Source: Hawksworthiomyces lignivorus (taxonomy: Eukaryota > Ascomycota > Sordariomycetes > Ophiostomatales > Ophiostomataceae). From it: a stretch of DNA of 64,000 nucleotides. The notes beneath the pieces were generated by a model. That model saw only the letters and a program-made list of their open reading frames with translations, was not told where the DNA came from and ran no database searches. The stretch spans positions 310,001 to 374,000 of the forward strand of contig NTMA01000030.1 in NCBI GenBank assembly GCA_002917075.1, given 5' to 3'. The position numbers and the translations under genes are program-made. Below, in pieces: positions 1 to 10,480 of this stretch; position 1 is the first letter of the stretch; every line of letters starts with the position of its first letter.

Positions 1-15
1 ATCGTCCTTACATAC

Positions 16-640
16 CTCCAAATTCCTATCGTGATCTGTGTAGCCAATATTGAGCGACGAAAAACGACCTTGAATGTCGGAGACTTGGTTTTGTTCCTGC
101 ACCTTATTCATGAGTTCATCTATTCTGCCGCGCAAAAACTTGATTTCTTGATGGGCAGAATCTCGCTCTGAAGTTCTGAGATCGCGTTCGTTGAGAGCAG
201 CAGATAGGGCACCTTGAAGCTGAGCACGCTCCGTGTTCATAGCTTGCTCGATCTTAGCACTTGCTTGCTGCGCTGCAATAAAGCACTGAGCGACATGTCG
301 CAACTCTTCAAACCAGCCCTCTCTAATTGAAGAGGTGAGGCCAACTTGATTGTTCGTTGCTTGCTGGAGTCGCATGATACGACCTTGAGCAGACTGGCAG
401 GCAGTCCGAATATCCTGGAGATGCGAGATTAGTATTCGTAGTGCGGTAATGTCAACCAGAGATACATAAATTACAAGGCAAATTGAAGTGTGATTTTCGT
501 TTTTATAAAAGAGGGGAAGAATATGATCATGGTGATGGTGAAGAAGGAGAGGAGACTAGAAGGTGCTTGGGAGGAAGAGCAGCAAGATCAGCAGCCACTG
601 GCAAAATGGTCGTGGTGCTCACATTAAATGTTGCCGCCAT
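16..640 (-). CDS. Partial hypothetical coiled-coil protein (runs off left end)
   Basis: An open exon at 414-16 on the minus strand encodes 133 residues rich in Gln, Ala, Glu and Arg with coiled-coil character, for example LQQATNNQ, AAQQASAKIEQA and FLRGRIDELMNKVQEQNQ. It is preceded by a good branch point (ATACTAATC) and a CTCCAG acceptor, and it ends at a strong GTATGT donor at position 15, so the gene continues beyond the window. The 5' end is uncertain. An ATG at 640 opens a six-codon exon (MAATFN) with a GTGAGC donor that joins in phase 0 across a 208 nt intron. A later GTATCT donor would give a 51 nt intron but leaves no good start. I recognise no domain. The exon is well supported by its splice signals; the first exon is inference. 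Confidence 0.45.
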
Positions 641-3600
641 TGAATTCTTCTTGTACTAGTATGTTAGGAATACTATTGCAGAATATGGAATAAGAACCCA
701 TCCAAGTTGCGCTCACTTGGTGCTTTCGACCAAATTCGAATTGAGTATGAATCCGGTTGTAATATGTGTGTTCCACCCGCCAGTAACTGATCCGAGAGAA
801 GCAGTGTCATTCCATACGGTCAGTCTTTCAGAAATAATAGAGATACCCGGCATAGTGTATCAGAATACAACTAACAAAGTCGTCTACACCAGGCAGAGAA
901 GAGGATCAAATGGTGAGCTCGTACCGACGGGTGCCGGTACCAGCGGTCCTGCTCGGCAGACAAATTAAAATAGACGCTCTGCCTTTATCGTCTTCTAGCT
1001 TCTTAGAAACATATGGCAATAATGAAGGCAAAACGAGGACAAGCGAAAACAAAAGTGCATACAGAGATGCGCACCGGAGAGAGCTGCTGGGGAAAGAAGC
1101 TGCGTCGTAGGGATGGGAATCAAGGGTTTGTATTCCACGACCGAAAATGCGACAGAGAAGAAGTCAGATTACAGGCTTCTTGTTACTGTGTCTATGTCGA
1201 ATCAAGAATCCAATGAAGGGTTCAGATACTAACAGTCGGTCTACCAACCTCGAGCGTAAATGAGAATGAGAGATGTATAGAAATGCAAGAAGAAAGACCC
1301 TGAAGAAATACGAAGAAAGAGAAACCACAGCACAACAAAATAAGTCTTTGCTTCGCCTCCTCAAGAGTTGAAAAGCAAAAAATTAGAAAATATAATCAGT
1401 GTGCCATATAGAGAACGCGATAGAATGAGAAGGCACTGAGCAAGTGGATGAATGAATGTGCAGAAGGGAAGCTCTTTTGACAAAAGGAAGCAAAAATGAA
1501 CAAAAGTTGAAAATTGACGAAGATAAAATCAAATATATAAGCGAAAAAGAAGAATGAAAAAGAAGGCAGAAGATGGAGAATGTAGGAGGATGAGAAGAGA
1601 AAGAAATATAAGAGGCAAAAGAGTGAAATCGAAAGGCGGTCTGCTTTATCATTTCGTTGGTTTATCGCTCGATGATCTCTTGAGGCAAGAGATAGAAAAT
1701 GGAAGGCATGCAAGTGTTCGTTTGAATATTTATATAGCAGACGGTCTTCTTATGCACGCGGATGTGTCTGTCCAAGGCGCGCTGAGTGATATGTGGTGAG
1801 TTCGGTTCCCTATGTTTCTCTATCATCCACTACTGTGGTCAGATTCAGATTAAAAAGACTATGAAAAAAAAATACTCAGATTGTAACAGACCACCAGCTC
1901 TGCTCTCTCACCTTGGTTTTGAGCACCTGGCACTTCGGTTGGCCTGCTCTACTGATCACAACCTATCTGTGGTTTGTTCCTATATACTCGTATTTTAGAA
2001 AGACGGTATAACGCCATAGAGACTCCTACACACACATATATATAAATATCCTAGAAAAAGCGGTAGAGATAAGTGATGTAGTCAAAATGATAGTCAGGAG
2101 TAGATATATCACTTCATTGGTCAAATGCCGTAGATTTAGAGAATAAGATGACGAGAATATACGTATCTAATAGGACGGGCCAGAAAACAGGAGCATGTTG
2201 AAGAAAGAACAGCATATGAGAGGAGGCGAGCGCATGCTGAAGCTGACCGAGAAGTGAATCTGGGAAGATGGTGGCAGAACCGAAAGGGCCGGCAAAGCGC
2301 CGGGCGAAGGTAAAGTGAAGAAACGAGTCAGCGACGCCTGACCGAGAGACGCGTTACTCGAGCGAAACAAGAAAGCCAGAGTCGCTGTCGTTGTCCTAGA
2401 ATGGAAAGCACGGGGTCTGTACGTTTGTCTGTCGTAGGGGTGGCACCTTCCATAATTATACTGCTTTTCCGTTGATTGTCTCTCCATACTAAATCGCAAG
2501 GCCAGCGTATCTACAAACAGCCCTGTGAAGAATATTGCATCGAGCCAAGCAGGTCTAAAAAATGGAAGCAAGAGCAATAGATATTGCCAATGTCTAACAG
2601 GGCTTTTGGGGAAAGAAGAGATGCGAGTGCATGAGAAGTATATTCGTATTCAGGTAAGAGAAACGAGTGGGCAAAAGGAATGGATTCTTGTCTCTGATTA
2701 TAATAGGCCTCACGCTTTTAATGTCAAGCTTGTCTCCTACATTTCAAGTCTCTTTTCGGATTTATTTACTTCACATTTCTTTTATTGAAAAACAAAAGCT
2801 ATCCCCAAATCTACCTAACAATAAAGTAACAGCCCAAAGTACACCAGGGATGAGAAAAAAGCAAACGAAAAGACGAACGATACTGCAGGAGATAAAAAAA
2901 AATAGGATCGAGATTTACAAGCCCTCGTTGGTAATTTTATTGAACGGGCGTGATTCAGAAGCAAACGCAACGAAACCTGGGTGGAGAGAGAAGAAAGGAC
3001 TATGAGAAAGCTAGAAAGAAAAAAAGAAACATTCATAGGCATATTGGAAGAAGGGAAGCATAGAAGCATCAAACCCGAGGCGGCTTGGCGGCACACAGAG
3101 CACCGCAAGGCGATGGTGTGGGGGTGTTGCGACAACGCCGAGACAGCGGGCGCAAGAGGACCTCGTTTTCTGCGTTAGAGCAAAACCCCAAGTTTGGTAT
3201 TTCTGTTTTTATTTTTCCTGCCTTTTTTTTTTTGGTTTGCAGAGTGCAAGATGGCTCCAAGAGCGGAGTGCAAAACGGCTCCAAGAACGGAGAGCAGATG
3301 CGACCCTGCAAGAAAGAAGGAGGAGAAGCGTCGTCCTAGTAGAAGATGAGAGTATGGTCCGCCATTCATGCAAAATGAAACTTAGCATAGCGAGCTCGTC
3401 GTCGTCGAGAAGGAGCACAGAGACAGAGAAAAGAGGTCGATGAAAGAGACAAAGAGCGCCGGACACTCTAGAGACGATTTCTAGGCAGAGAACTGATGAA
3501 GACCCGACCTTGAGAGGAATGAGAGGGGTGGGAGGAGAGACTTCAAAAACCTGTTTTTTGCATCGAGGCATCGGAGTCGACATTGCTCTTCGTGATGGCT

Positions 3601-4131
3601 GGGGATCACTTGGCCGCTCAGCAGGCAGCTTTCCGGGGGACTTGGCGGAGACAAAATCAGCAGGAGAAGGCGAAAGTCAAACAAGGCGCCAGACAGATAC
3701 CGCACTTTTGTGGCTGGCAGTCACTGTTGAAGAAGAAAGAAAAAGACAAAGACGCTTGATGCTCTGAACGAGAGAACAGACAGCTCTCGGAGGCCTGAGC
3801 TAGGAGATGCCTAAAAGAGAAAACTGTAGAAGAGTCGGTAAGAAGGCGACGAATGGGCCTCAGCTTGGCAGAGAGGAAGCATCCTCTTTTTTTTTTGTTC
3901 AATCTTCCTTCGGGAGACTAGAGACAAGAAGCCTAGAATCGTGTCGAAAAAAATAGTAAGGTGAAGACGAATAAAAATATTGGGAGGCTTGGGAGTGAGA
4001 ATGAGTTAGGCCACACAAACGAAAAAAAAAAAAAGTAGATTAGCTTGGAATTTTGTTTCTTTGTTTGGTTTGTGAAGGTTTCGGATTTCTGCTTCAATTT
4101 TTTGACGAGGTTTTTGTCATCATTTTTATTT
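641..4131. other. Gene-free intergenic block with purine- and pyrimidine-rich tracts
   Basis: About 3.5 kb without a convincing gene. The many short open frames here lack recognisable domains, splice support or coding-like codon use. The strand is strongly AG-rich from about 1250 to 1640 and from 2850 to 3540. The last few hundred bases are the 3' flank of the downstream splicing-factor gene, which is read leftwards. A two-copy 24 bp imperfect tandem repeat lies at 3243-3290, after a T-rich tract. Confidence 0.5.
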
Positions 4132-6454
4132 TCAGATCGCCCGCGTGCGCGAGAAGATGCTGCTGTAGACGGCGTCGACGACGGGGGCGGCGGTGATCAT
4201 GCGGCCGCCAAAGTAGCGGCCGTTGAGGCCCTTGATGGCGTTCTCGCCGCCCTGGACCTTGTCGAACTTGAGGTAGATGTCGCCGGCGGAGTGGGGGTCG
4301 AGGGCGACGTGGACGACGTGGCCGTACTTCTCGTCGGCCTCCTGGCGCACGTCGTCCTCGAGCTCCTTGATCCACTCCTCGCCCTCCTCCTCGGCCGGGT
4401 CGAACATGTTGTGCAGCACGACGCAGCGGCTGGCCATGTTGACGTGCACGCTGACAGGCAGCTGGCGCGTGGCGTCGCTGCGGGGCTTGAGGATGGGGCC
4501 CCGCGGCTGCTGGTCGGCGCCGTCGGCGCCGTCTGCTCTACCGCCGGTGGCGGCAGCGGACGTCGACGACGCGGCCCCGCCCGCCGGGTTCGGGGCGAGC
4601 ACGTCGTCGGAGCGGGCGAGCTTGCGCATCAGTGCGTCGCGGCTGTAGTTGTTAAAGTTGACACCGGCCACGTCGGTGTCGTCGAGCGCGCCGGCGCCGC
4701 TGCCCTTGTCGCTGTCGCGGGCACCAGCGCGGTCGAACGTGCTGGCGCCGCCGCCGCTGCCACCGCCGCCGCCGTGCCGGCCGCCGAGCTGCTGGTTCGC
4801 GTCGCGGCCCTGGAATCGCTGCATCAGATGCGCAGTAGACTCGGGGGTAAACTTATCATTGCCGAGGCCCACTCGGATGGGGCGACCTGCCAAGTCAAAG
4901 CCGTTCATCTTCTCGAGCGCCTCGCGCGCCTGGTTGGTATCGCGGAATCTGGCATGCCGGTCAGCATGACGAACAGAGAGAAGAGAGGGGAAAAGAGGGA
5001 AAAGGGAAGGGAAGACATACTGGACAAACCCGTAGCCGCGGCTGCGGCCGGTGTCGTCCTTCTGCAGCTGGACGAACTCGAGCTCGCCAAAGGGCTCGAA
5101 GACGTTGCGCAGGTCGGACTCGGTGATGCTAAAGTGGATGTTGCCGACGTACAGGCGGTGGAAAGGCACGCCGGTGCCGCCGGTACCGCCGTTGCCGCCG
5201 TTGGCCGCGCCGTCTGCGTTGTTACGTACCAGCCGGTTCTTCTCGGCCTCTGTGACCTGGACGATGACAGGGATACCTAGCAGTTTCTGACCTGTAAGCT
5301 GGAGCGCCGCCTTGATAGTCTCTTCGCTCTTGAATTCAACGTAGCCAACTCTGGAGGGGAGTGTTAGCAGATGTCAACAATCCAAAAAAAAAATAGCAGG
5401 AAAGGAAAAGAGGGAAACAGGGGAAAACGCACCCCTTGGACCGGTTGCTAACGCGGTCCTTGACGATCTGGGCGTCGGCGACGGGGCCGGCCTTTTCGAA
5501 AAACTCCTTGAGCTCGCGCGTCCGCAGCCGCGCGGCCAGCTGCTGCACGAAGACGGTGCGCCGATCGCGGTCGCCGGCGGCCGCGGGTGGGGATGCGGAG
5601 CGGCGGCGCTCGCGGTCGCGGTCACGCTCGCGTTCACGTTCGCGGTCGCGATCCCGATCCCGCTCGCGCTCCCGCTCGCGGTCTCCGCGGGAATCGCGCG
5701 ACCGGTCGCGGCCGTAGCGGTCATGCTCCCACTCGCGGTCCCGATCGCGGTCTCTGGACCGGTCCCGCCCGCTATACCGGTCCTCGCGGTCCCGGCGGGA
5801 GTCGCGCGGCCGGTAGTAGCGGTTGGGCGACCGCGAGCGCGACCGCGAACGTGCACTACCGCCGCCTCCGCCTCCGCCACCTCCACCTCCACCGCCGCCA
5901 CGACCGCGGTTGCGCCGCCGTCTACGCGGCTCGCGGCTGCGGCTTCGCTGTAAGCGGCGGCTGCCGCTGCGGTGGCTGCCGGCCTCGCTCCGGGCCGGCG
6001 TGGCCCGCTCACCCGCTGCGTCATTGCTGCTTCCGTTGCTGTGGCCGTTGCTGTGACCGTTCTTGACTTGTTCGTCGCCGCCGCCGCCTCCGCCTCCGCC
6101 CTCGCCCTCACCTTCGCCCTCTACGCCGGGCGTCGCCGTGCGGCTGTGGTGATCCCGCCGCCGCCGGTCACGGTCACGGTCTGCACGCTCCCGGTCGGCA
6201 CGGTCGCGCTCTCGCTCTCGTTCACGCTCCCGCTCAGCTCGATCCCGGTCTCGGTCCCGCACTCGCGTCCGCGTCCGGTCGTCATCGTCGTCGTCGTTCT
6301 CGCGTGAGCGGCTGCGGCTGCGGCTGTTGCGGCCGCTGCCCTTTGTATGCTTCCCATTCAAAAGCGTCTCTGCCTTTGCACCAGCGGCATCCTTGGCGCC
6401 GCCGTCACCACGGGCAGTGGCATCTAAGAGGGCTTCTACATCAAAGTGAGCCAT
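4132..6454 (-). CDS. rsd1: RBM39/CAPER-alpha (Rsd1)-type splicing factor with RS domain, RRMs and a C-terminal UHM
   Basis: SR-like nuclear RNA-binding protein of the RBM39/Rsd1 family, which acts in early spliceosome assembly with U2AF and SF3b. It has three exons: 6454-5433, 5350-5021 and 4948-4132. The introns are 82 nt (GTGCGT donor, TGCTAAC branch) and 72 nt (GTATGT donor, TGCTGAC branch). The product is 722 aa. Residues 45-330 are an Arg/Ser/Asp/Glu-rich RS-type region with long RDRDR and RERER tracts and a poly-Gly run. RRM1 follows ([20 protein letters not shown], later GVGYVEF), then the linker [17 protein letters not shown] that is typical of this family. RRM2 ([26 protein letters not shown]) is split by the second intron. 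The C-terminal RRM-like U2AF homology motif carries the R-x-F signature (NGRYFGGR). The open frames read on the opposite strand are artefacts of the GC-rich repeats. Confidence 0.93.
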
Positions 6455-7497
6455 CGTCTCGAAACACTACAGAGTAAGAAATTGAGAGGTTGTCCTAGTT
6501 ACGAATGTATAGAGAAAGAAAGAAAAAAAAAAAAAAGAAAAAAAAACCCCTCTTGGAAGACAAAGAAAGGAAAAAGAGAAGGAAAGGAACCCCCAAGGAG
6601 AGATAAACGGCTGAATGACTTTTTCTGGTTAGATGGGGAGATGAGAGGGCACCAAGAGGCTGGGGGGTAGAGAGAAGAGAGGGAATGACTTGAGGAAGAA
6701 GGGAGAAATTGAAGTGCGTCTTGGGGGATTGAAAAGTGGGGGAGCGGCAAGTTTAAATTTCGAATTTACTGCAGAAAGTGGCCAATCCTTCGCCAAGAAG
6801 ATCACGTGGGATCTCGGCCACTAAACTCAAAACGATCGCTTTCACAAGCAAAATTGCTTTTTCCTCTCGCGAGGCTTTCAGTACGTAAGTCGCCTGTTAG
6901 CCGAGAGAGAGAGCCCCCAGCAGCCAGGCAAAATAAGCATATACTCAGTACGCATGCGGACTATTACAGCCTGCTGCCACCTCTGAGACACTTGCACAGG
7001 TGCGGTCCATCGTGAATATAGAGTTCTCGGTAATGCACAATGCAAAGAAGAGAAAATAAAAATATAAAAAAAGCATACAATAAAATTAAAAAAATAAAAA
7101 AAATAAAAGCAAGAAATAGTCCAAGGTCTCATTAGATGGTAAAGGTTAAGAAAAAAAATGAAAGAAAATAACTATATACTCGAAAATTGCCGCTCAAAAG
7201 CGTCGAAGATTAGTACAGTGAGGTATCAGATCAATTAAGTGGTTCCTTCTCTTTTTTTCCTTCTTCAGTTCCAATAGTATGAATCGTGTCTTCCCTTATT
7301 CGGACAGTCTCTGTGTCCGTGCTGAGGATGTGTCCCCAAAAATAAAACTCCAATAAAAAGCAAATGGTGTCCAGATTAGTTTTGTCATCATACTCTTTCT
7401 TCGCTTGCTCACGTCTCTCTCTGCACTGCCGTCGCCTGCTACATCCCTCTTTCTACGACTGCCCTTTCTTTGCGCCCCATAAAAAGAGCGCTGGCGA
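6455..7497. other. Intergenic: splicing-factor promoter and hydroxylase 3' flank
   Basis: About 1 kb between two leftward-reading genes. It holds the promoter and 5' leader of the RBM39-like gene, with an A-rich tract at 6523-6546 and AG-rich DNA to about 6750, and an AT-rich 3' flank of the fatty-acid hydroxylase gene around 7030-7400. I see no gene in it. Confidence 0.5.
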
Positions 7498-8711
7498 TTA
7501 CTGCGACTTGACGACCGGCGCCATGTTCAGCTGCGTGCCGAAGATGTCGTCCCAGAAGCGGCTGGTGACGCCGAAGCCGAGCTCGTAGTCGAGGAAGTGG
7601 TGGGCCAGATGGTACTTCTTGAGCTCCTTGTACCAGAGCGGGAGGTTCTGGTGGTGCAGGAAGTAGTGCGTCAGGTCGTAGCAGATGTAGCCGAAGATGC
7701 CGCCGCAGTAGATGGTGGTGGCCACGTTCCAGTCGTAGAAGAAGAGCGTGTGGGCCAGCTTCCAGAAGGGCGTGGCCAGGACGATAAAGAGCGTCGGCGG
7801 CATCACCAGGCGGTACTTGTCCATGGGCAGGTAGTGGTGGATGCCGTGGAGGAGGAAGTGCATGGTGAGGCCCACGCGGTTGTCGGGGAGGTAGCTGTCC
7901 GAGGCGTTAGCGAACTGGGGCAAGAGAGAGAGAGAGAGAGATGGGAGATATAGGGCAGAAAAACTTACTAGTCCAGGTGGAAGAGGAAGCGGTGCAGGAT
8001 GTACTCCACCAGCGTCCAGATGAAGATGCCAAAGGCAAAGTAGGGCGCCTGGAAGGCGACGGAGCTGAAGCCGGCGCTGGCCAGGTAGACGCCGTAGGAG
8101 ACGCAGGGCAGCCAGATGAGAGGGATGACCCACCAGGGCGTCTTGGACAGCGGCTCGAGGAAGTTGCCAAACAGCGGCGCCGACTCGCCGCCCTTGTAGT
8201 GGCGCGGGCGGTGGACCTGGTCGAGGTAGAACTCCTTGGTGAAGCCGCCGAACCAGATCTGCATCAGCAGCGGCTTGTTGAGGTCCAGGAACTTGTGCTT
8301 CTTGTAGTCGTTGGTGTAGTCCGTCTCCTTGCTCAGGTCCTCCTCGCACGACATGCCCGTCCGCGGGTGCACGTAGCCATTGCCGCTGCCGTTGCCGGCG
8401 TCCACGCCCGTCGACGTGCCGTTGGCCGCCTTGCCGTCGCCATTGGCCGCAGAGCTGCCGAGGACGCCGACTACCGACTCGTCGAGGACCTCGTAGGCGG
8501 CGTCGGAGTGCGTGTGGGACACGGGGTCCTTGAGGATCTCAGTGATGTCCTTGCCGCCGTAGTCGAGGATCAGGTCGGCGCCGCCGGGATGCGAGTCGAG
8601 AAAGTCGGTGACATCGTAGACGATCTCGCCGACCGTGACGTAGCACGACTTCTTGGAGTTGTGCGACGCGACCTCGGCGGCCGTGAGCTGGGGAAGTGTT
8701 TGGGACGGCAT
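7498..8711 (-). CDS. scs7: Sphingolipid fatty acid 2-hydroxylase (Scs7/FAH1), cytochrome b5 fusion
   Basis: ER-membrane di-iron enzyme that adds a 2-hydroxyl to the very-long-chain fatty acid of ceramides. It has two exons, 8711-7969 and 7894-7498, split by a 74 nt intron with a GTAAGT donor, a GCTAAC branch and an AG-repeat tract. The product is 379 aa, close to yeast Scs7 (384 aa). Residues 8-85 form a cytochrome b5 domain with the haem-binding HPGG motif (DFLDSHPGGADLILDYGGKD). The hydroxylase part has several membrane segments and the His clusters that hold iron: EYILHRFLFH, LHGIHH, HYFLHH and KKYHLAHH. The intron falls inside FHLDYYLPDN just before the HGIHH box, and the join restores the family sequence. 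The start MPSQTL puts the b5 domain at the N-terminus as in homologues; the open frame upstream is C/T-rich leader. Confidence 0.95.
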
Positions 8712-10480
8712 GGCGGAATGCTCGGAAGAGAGGGGACTGGCGGAGATACGAAAGAGGAAAAAAAAAAAAGGTGTTGAAGAAAGAACGGGGGAGATCCCAA
8801 GGCAGCAGCGATAAAGAAAAAGAGAGGGACGCGGCGATACTGACCGCAACAGAGAACACGCCTAGAAAACGAAAAGGGAGGTGACGGAGAATAAAACAAA
8901 ACAGAGAACGACGAAGTTAGAGAGATGATAAGAAAAAGAGAAAATAAGGGGAATCGACGGAAAGGATATTATAATGAGGTTCTGTAAGAAAAAGCAGTTC
9001 CCGAAAAAGGGGGGGATGAATCGACGTCAATTAATTTTTTTTTTTCTTTTTTTTAATTCTCCTTCTTTTCTTCTTTTTTACTATTTAATTTTGCAGTGTG
9101 AAGCCCGCCGTAGACCAACCAAATTCCAGGTACGGACAGTATGCCTCTACGCTGTTTGTTCGTACGAACGCGACGCGCGCAGACCCCGAATCGGATGGGG
9201 CGGATGCCGAGAGTGGTGCTATATGGCTCTTGCAGTGGCCAGACTCGCCAGACAAGGGAGATTGTGTGGTGTGAGACAGCGACAGGACAGCAGGCTGCTC
9301 GCCGCTGCTAGCACGGGTGCAGTGGAAAAGGCAAAACCCCATCTAAACTACCGCACTGTCTGGTACTGTCTGGTACGGTTTGGTACAGTAGAGTCTGGGA
9401 ACTAGTTATCTCTGATAAACCTCCTCTGACCTTCTCTGAGCTGTCCCTGGGCTGTCTCCAACATTCGTATTCGGCCGAACCCCTCTCAAATCTGTCCCTC
9501 AGAAGACGAGATCTGCAGATCCATAGGCACTGTGTCCCAATTTTACTTACAGGGGTCTTTTTTTGAGAGCAAGCCCAAGATGGAAAGTAAGCCAGCGTGC
9601 CAGCAGAAGAAACAGCCGATTGCTTCTGCCTGTTGGTGTGCAGTACGTTACATGTACGAGTCCTCTACGGAGTAAGCTTAGAGGCATGTTATACTCCGCA
9701 CAGCTAAGGCTGTAAGTGCTCTCTGCTGCGATATCACATGCAAGATCCTGGTTTTGCGCTATTTGGTGCTGCTTGCCTATCGCTATGTGACAGACTTGTA
9801 CAACCAGCTGGCCGCCAGCTGCTGGTGGCCTCCACTGGCTCCCGACGGCTGTGTAAGTTAGCTTCACAAGAGACCAGTCCGTCTTTGGTAGGGGGAAAGC
9901 CAACCGCTGGCGTCTTGGCTTCACCACCCAGCCGAAACGCACATCCAAGATCGATTGGCTTCGTCTTGGCACGCGAGCTGAAGCAGGCTTGCCCTTTTTT
10001 TTTGGTGCTCATCCTGCTGTCAAGTGCATGGGGCATATCTCCAGCCTAGCCAAGAAAAACGCCACAGCTACTCCCAGAGGAGCAACCAGTCTTGCGCAAT
10101 AAATACCGTTGGGACCAAAAGAACAAAAGAACCGAGAGGGGAGGCCGCCTCCCTTCTCATCTGTGATCACTAGATATCTGCTAGACAGTATACCTGCTTT
10201 GATGCATTTTCTTCACGTATATAATTGTGTAATCTCTGCAGCTCCCTCAATTCAATTCGCACTCCTCAGTTTCTTTTTTCTCGTCTGACGTGGGGCAAGA
10301 GCCAAGCAAAAGCCCCTCATTCTCATTCTCACTGACTTTTTTGTTGCCGTTCATCCTGTGAGAGCTGCGTACTCACCAATTTAAGCTTAAATTCTGAAAG
10401 CTCCGCGTTTTCGATCCGTCTCGTGACCAACCACGAAACTGAGCAGCCTGTCGTCTGTTCGGACAAACTCGCAGCAAATC
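8712..10480. other. Shared upstream region of scs7 and het-c, no gene seen
   Basis: About 1.8 kb between divergent genes. The left part is AG-rich leader of the hydroxylase gene. Around 9340-9400 is an imperfect repetition of CTGTCTGGTAC-like words. A TACGGAGTA motif lies at 9666-9674, with a near-copy at 9692-9700. The right part (10200-10480) is a CT-rich promoter for het-c. Open frames here have no recognisable product. Confidence 0.5.

Noticed and set aside
1383..1713. Minus-strand frames of about 90-105 codons rich in Phe and Ser
   Set aside because: They arise from an AG-rich plus-strand tract read in reverse, with no domain or splice support.
4045..5280. 411-codon plus-strand open frame opposite the splicing factor
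   Set aside because: It is the shadow of the GC-rich RBM39-like gene. The minus strand shows RRMs, the UHM and clean introns; the plus frame has only Val/Ala/Asp-rich sequence and no domain.
5436..6307. Plus- and minus-strand open frames in the RS-coding region
   Set aside because: Arg/Ser/Asp repeat DNA keeps several frames open. Only the minus frame starting at 6454 joins to the RRM exons.
7941..8777. 278-codon plus-strand frame over the hydroxylase gene
   Set aside because: Antisense shadow. The minus strand carries the cytochrome b5 and His-box motifs.
9547..9972. 141-codon minus-strand frame
   Set aside because: No recognisable motif, and it lies in a divergent promoter region.
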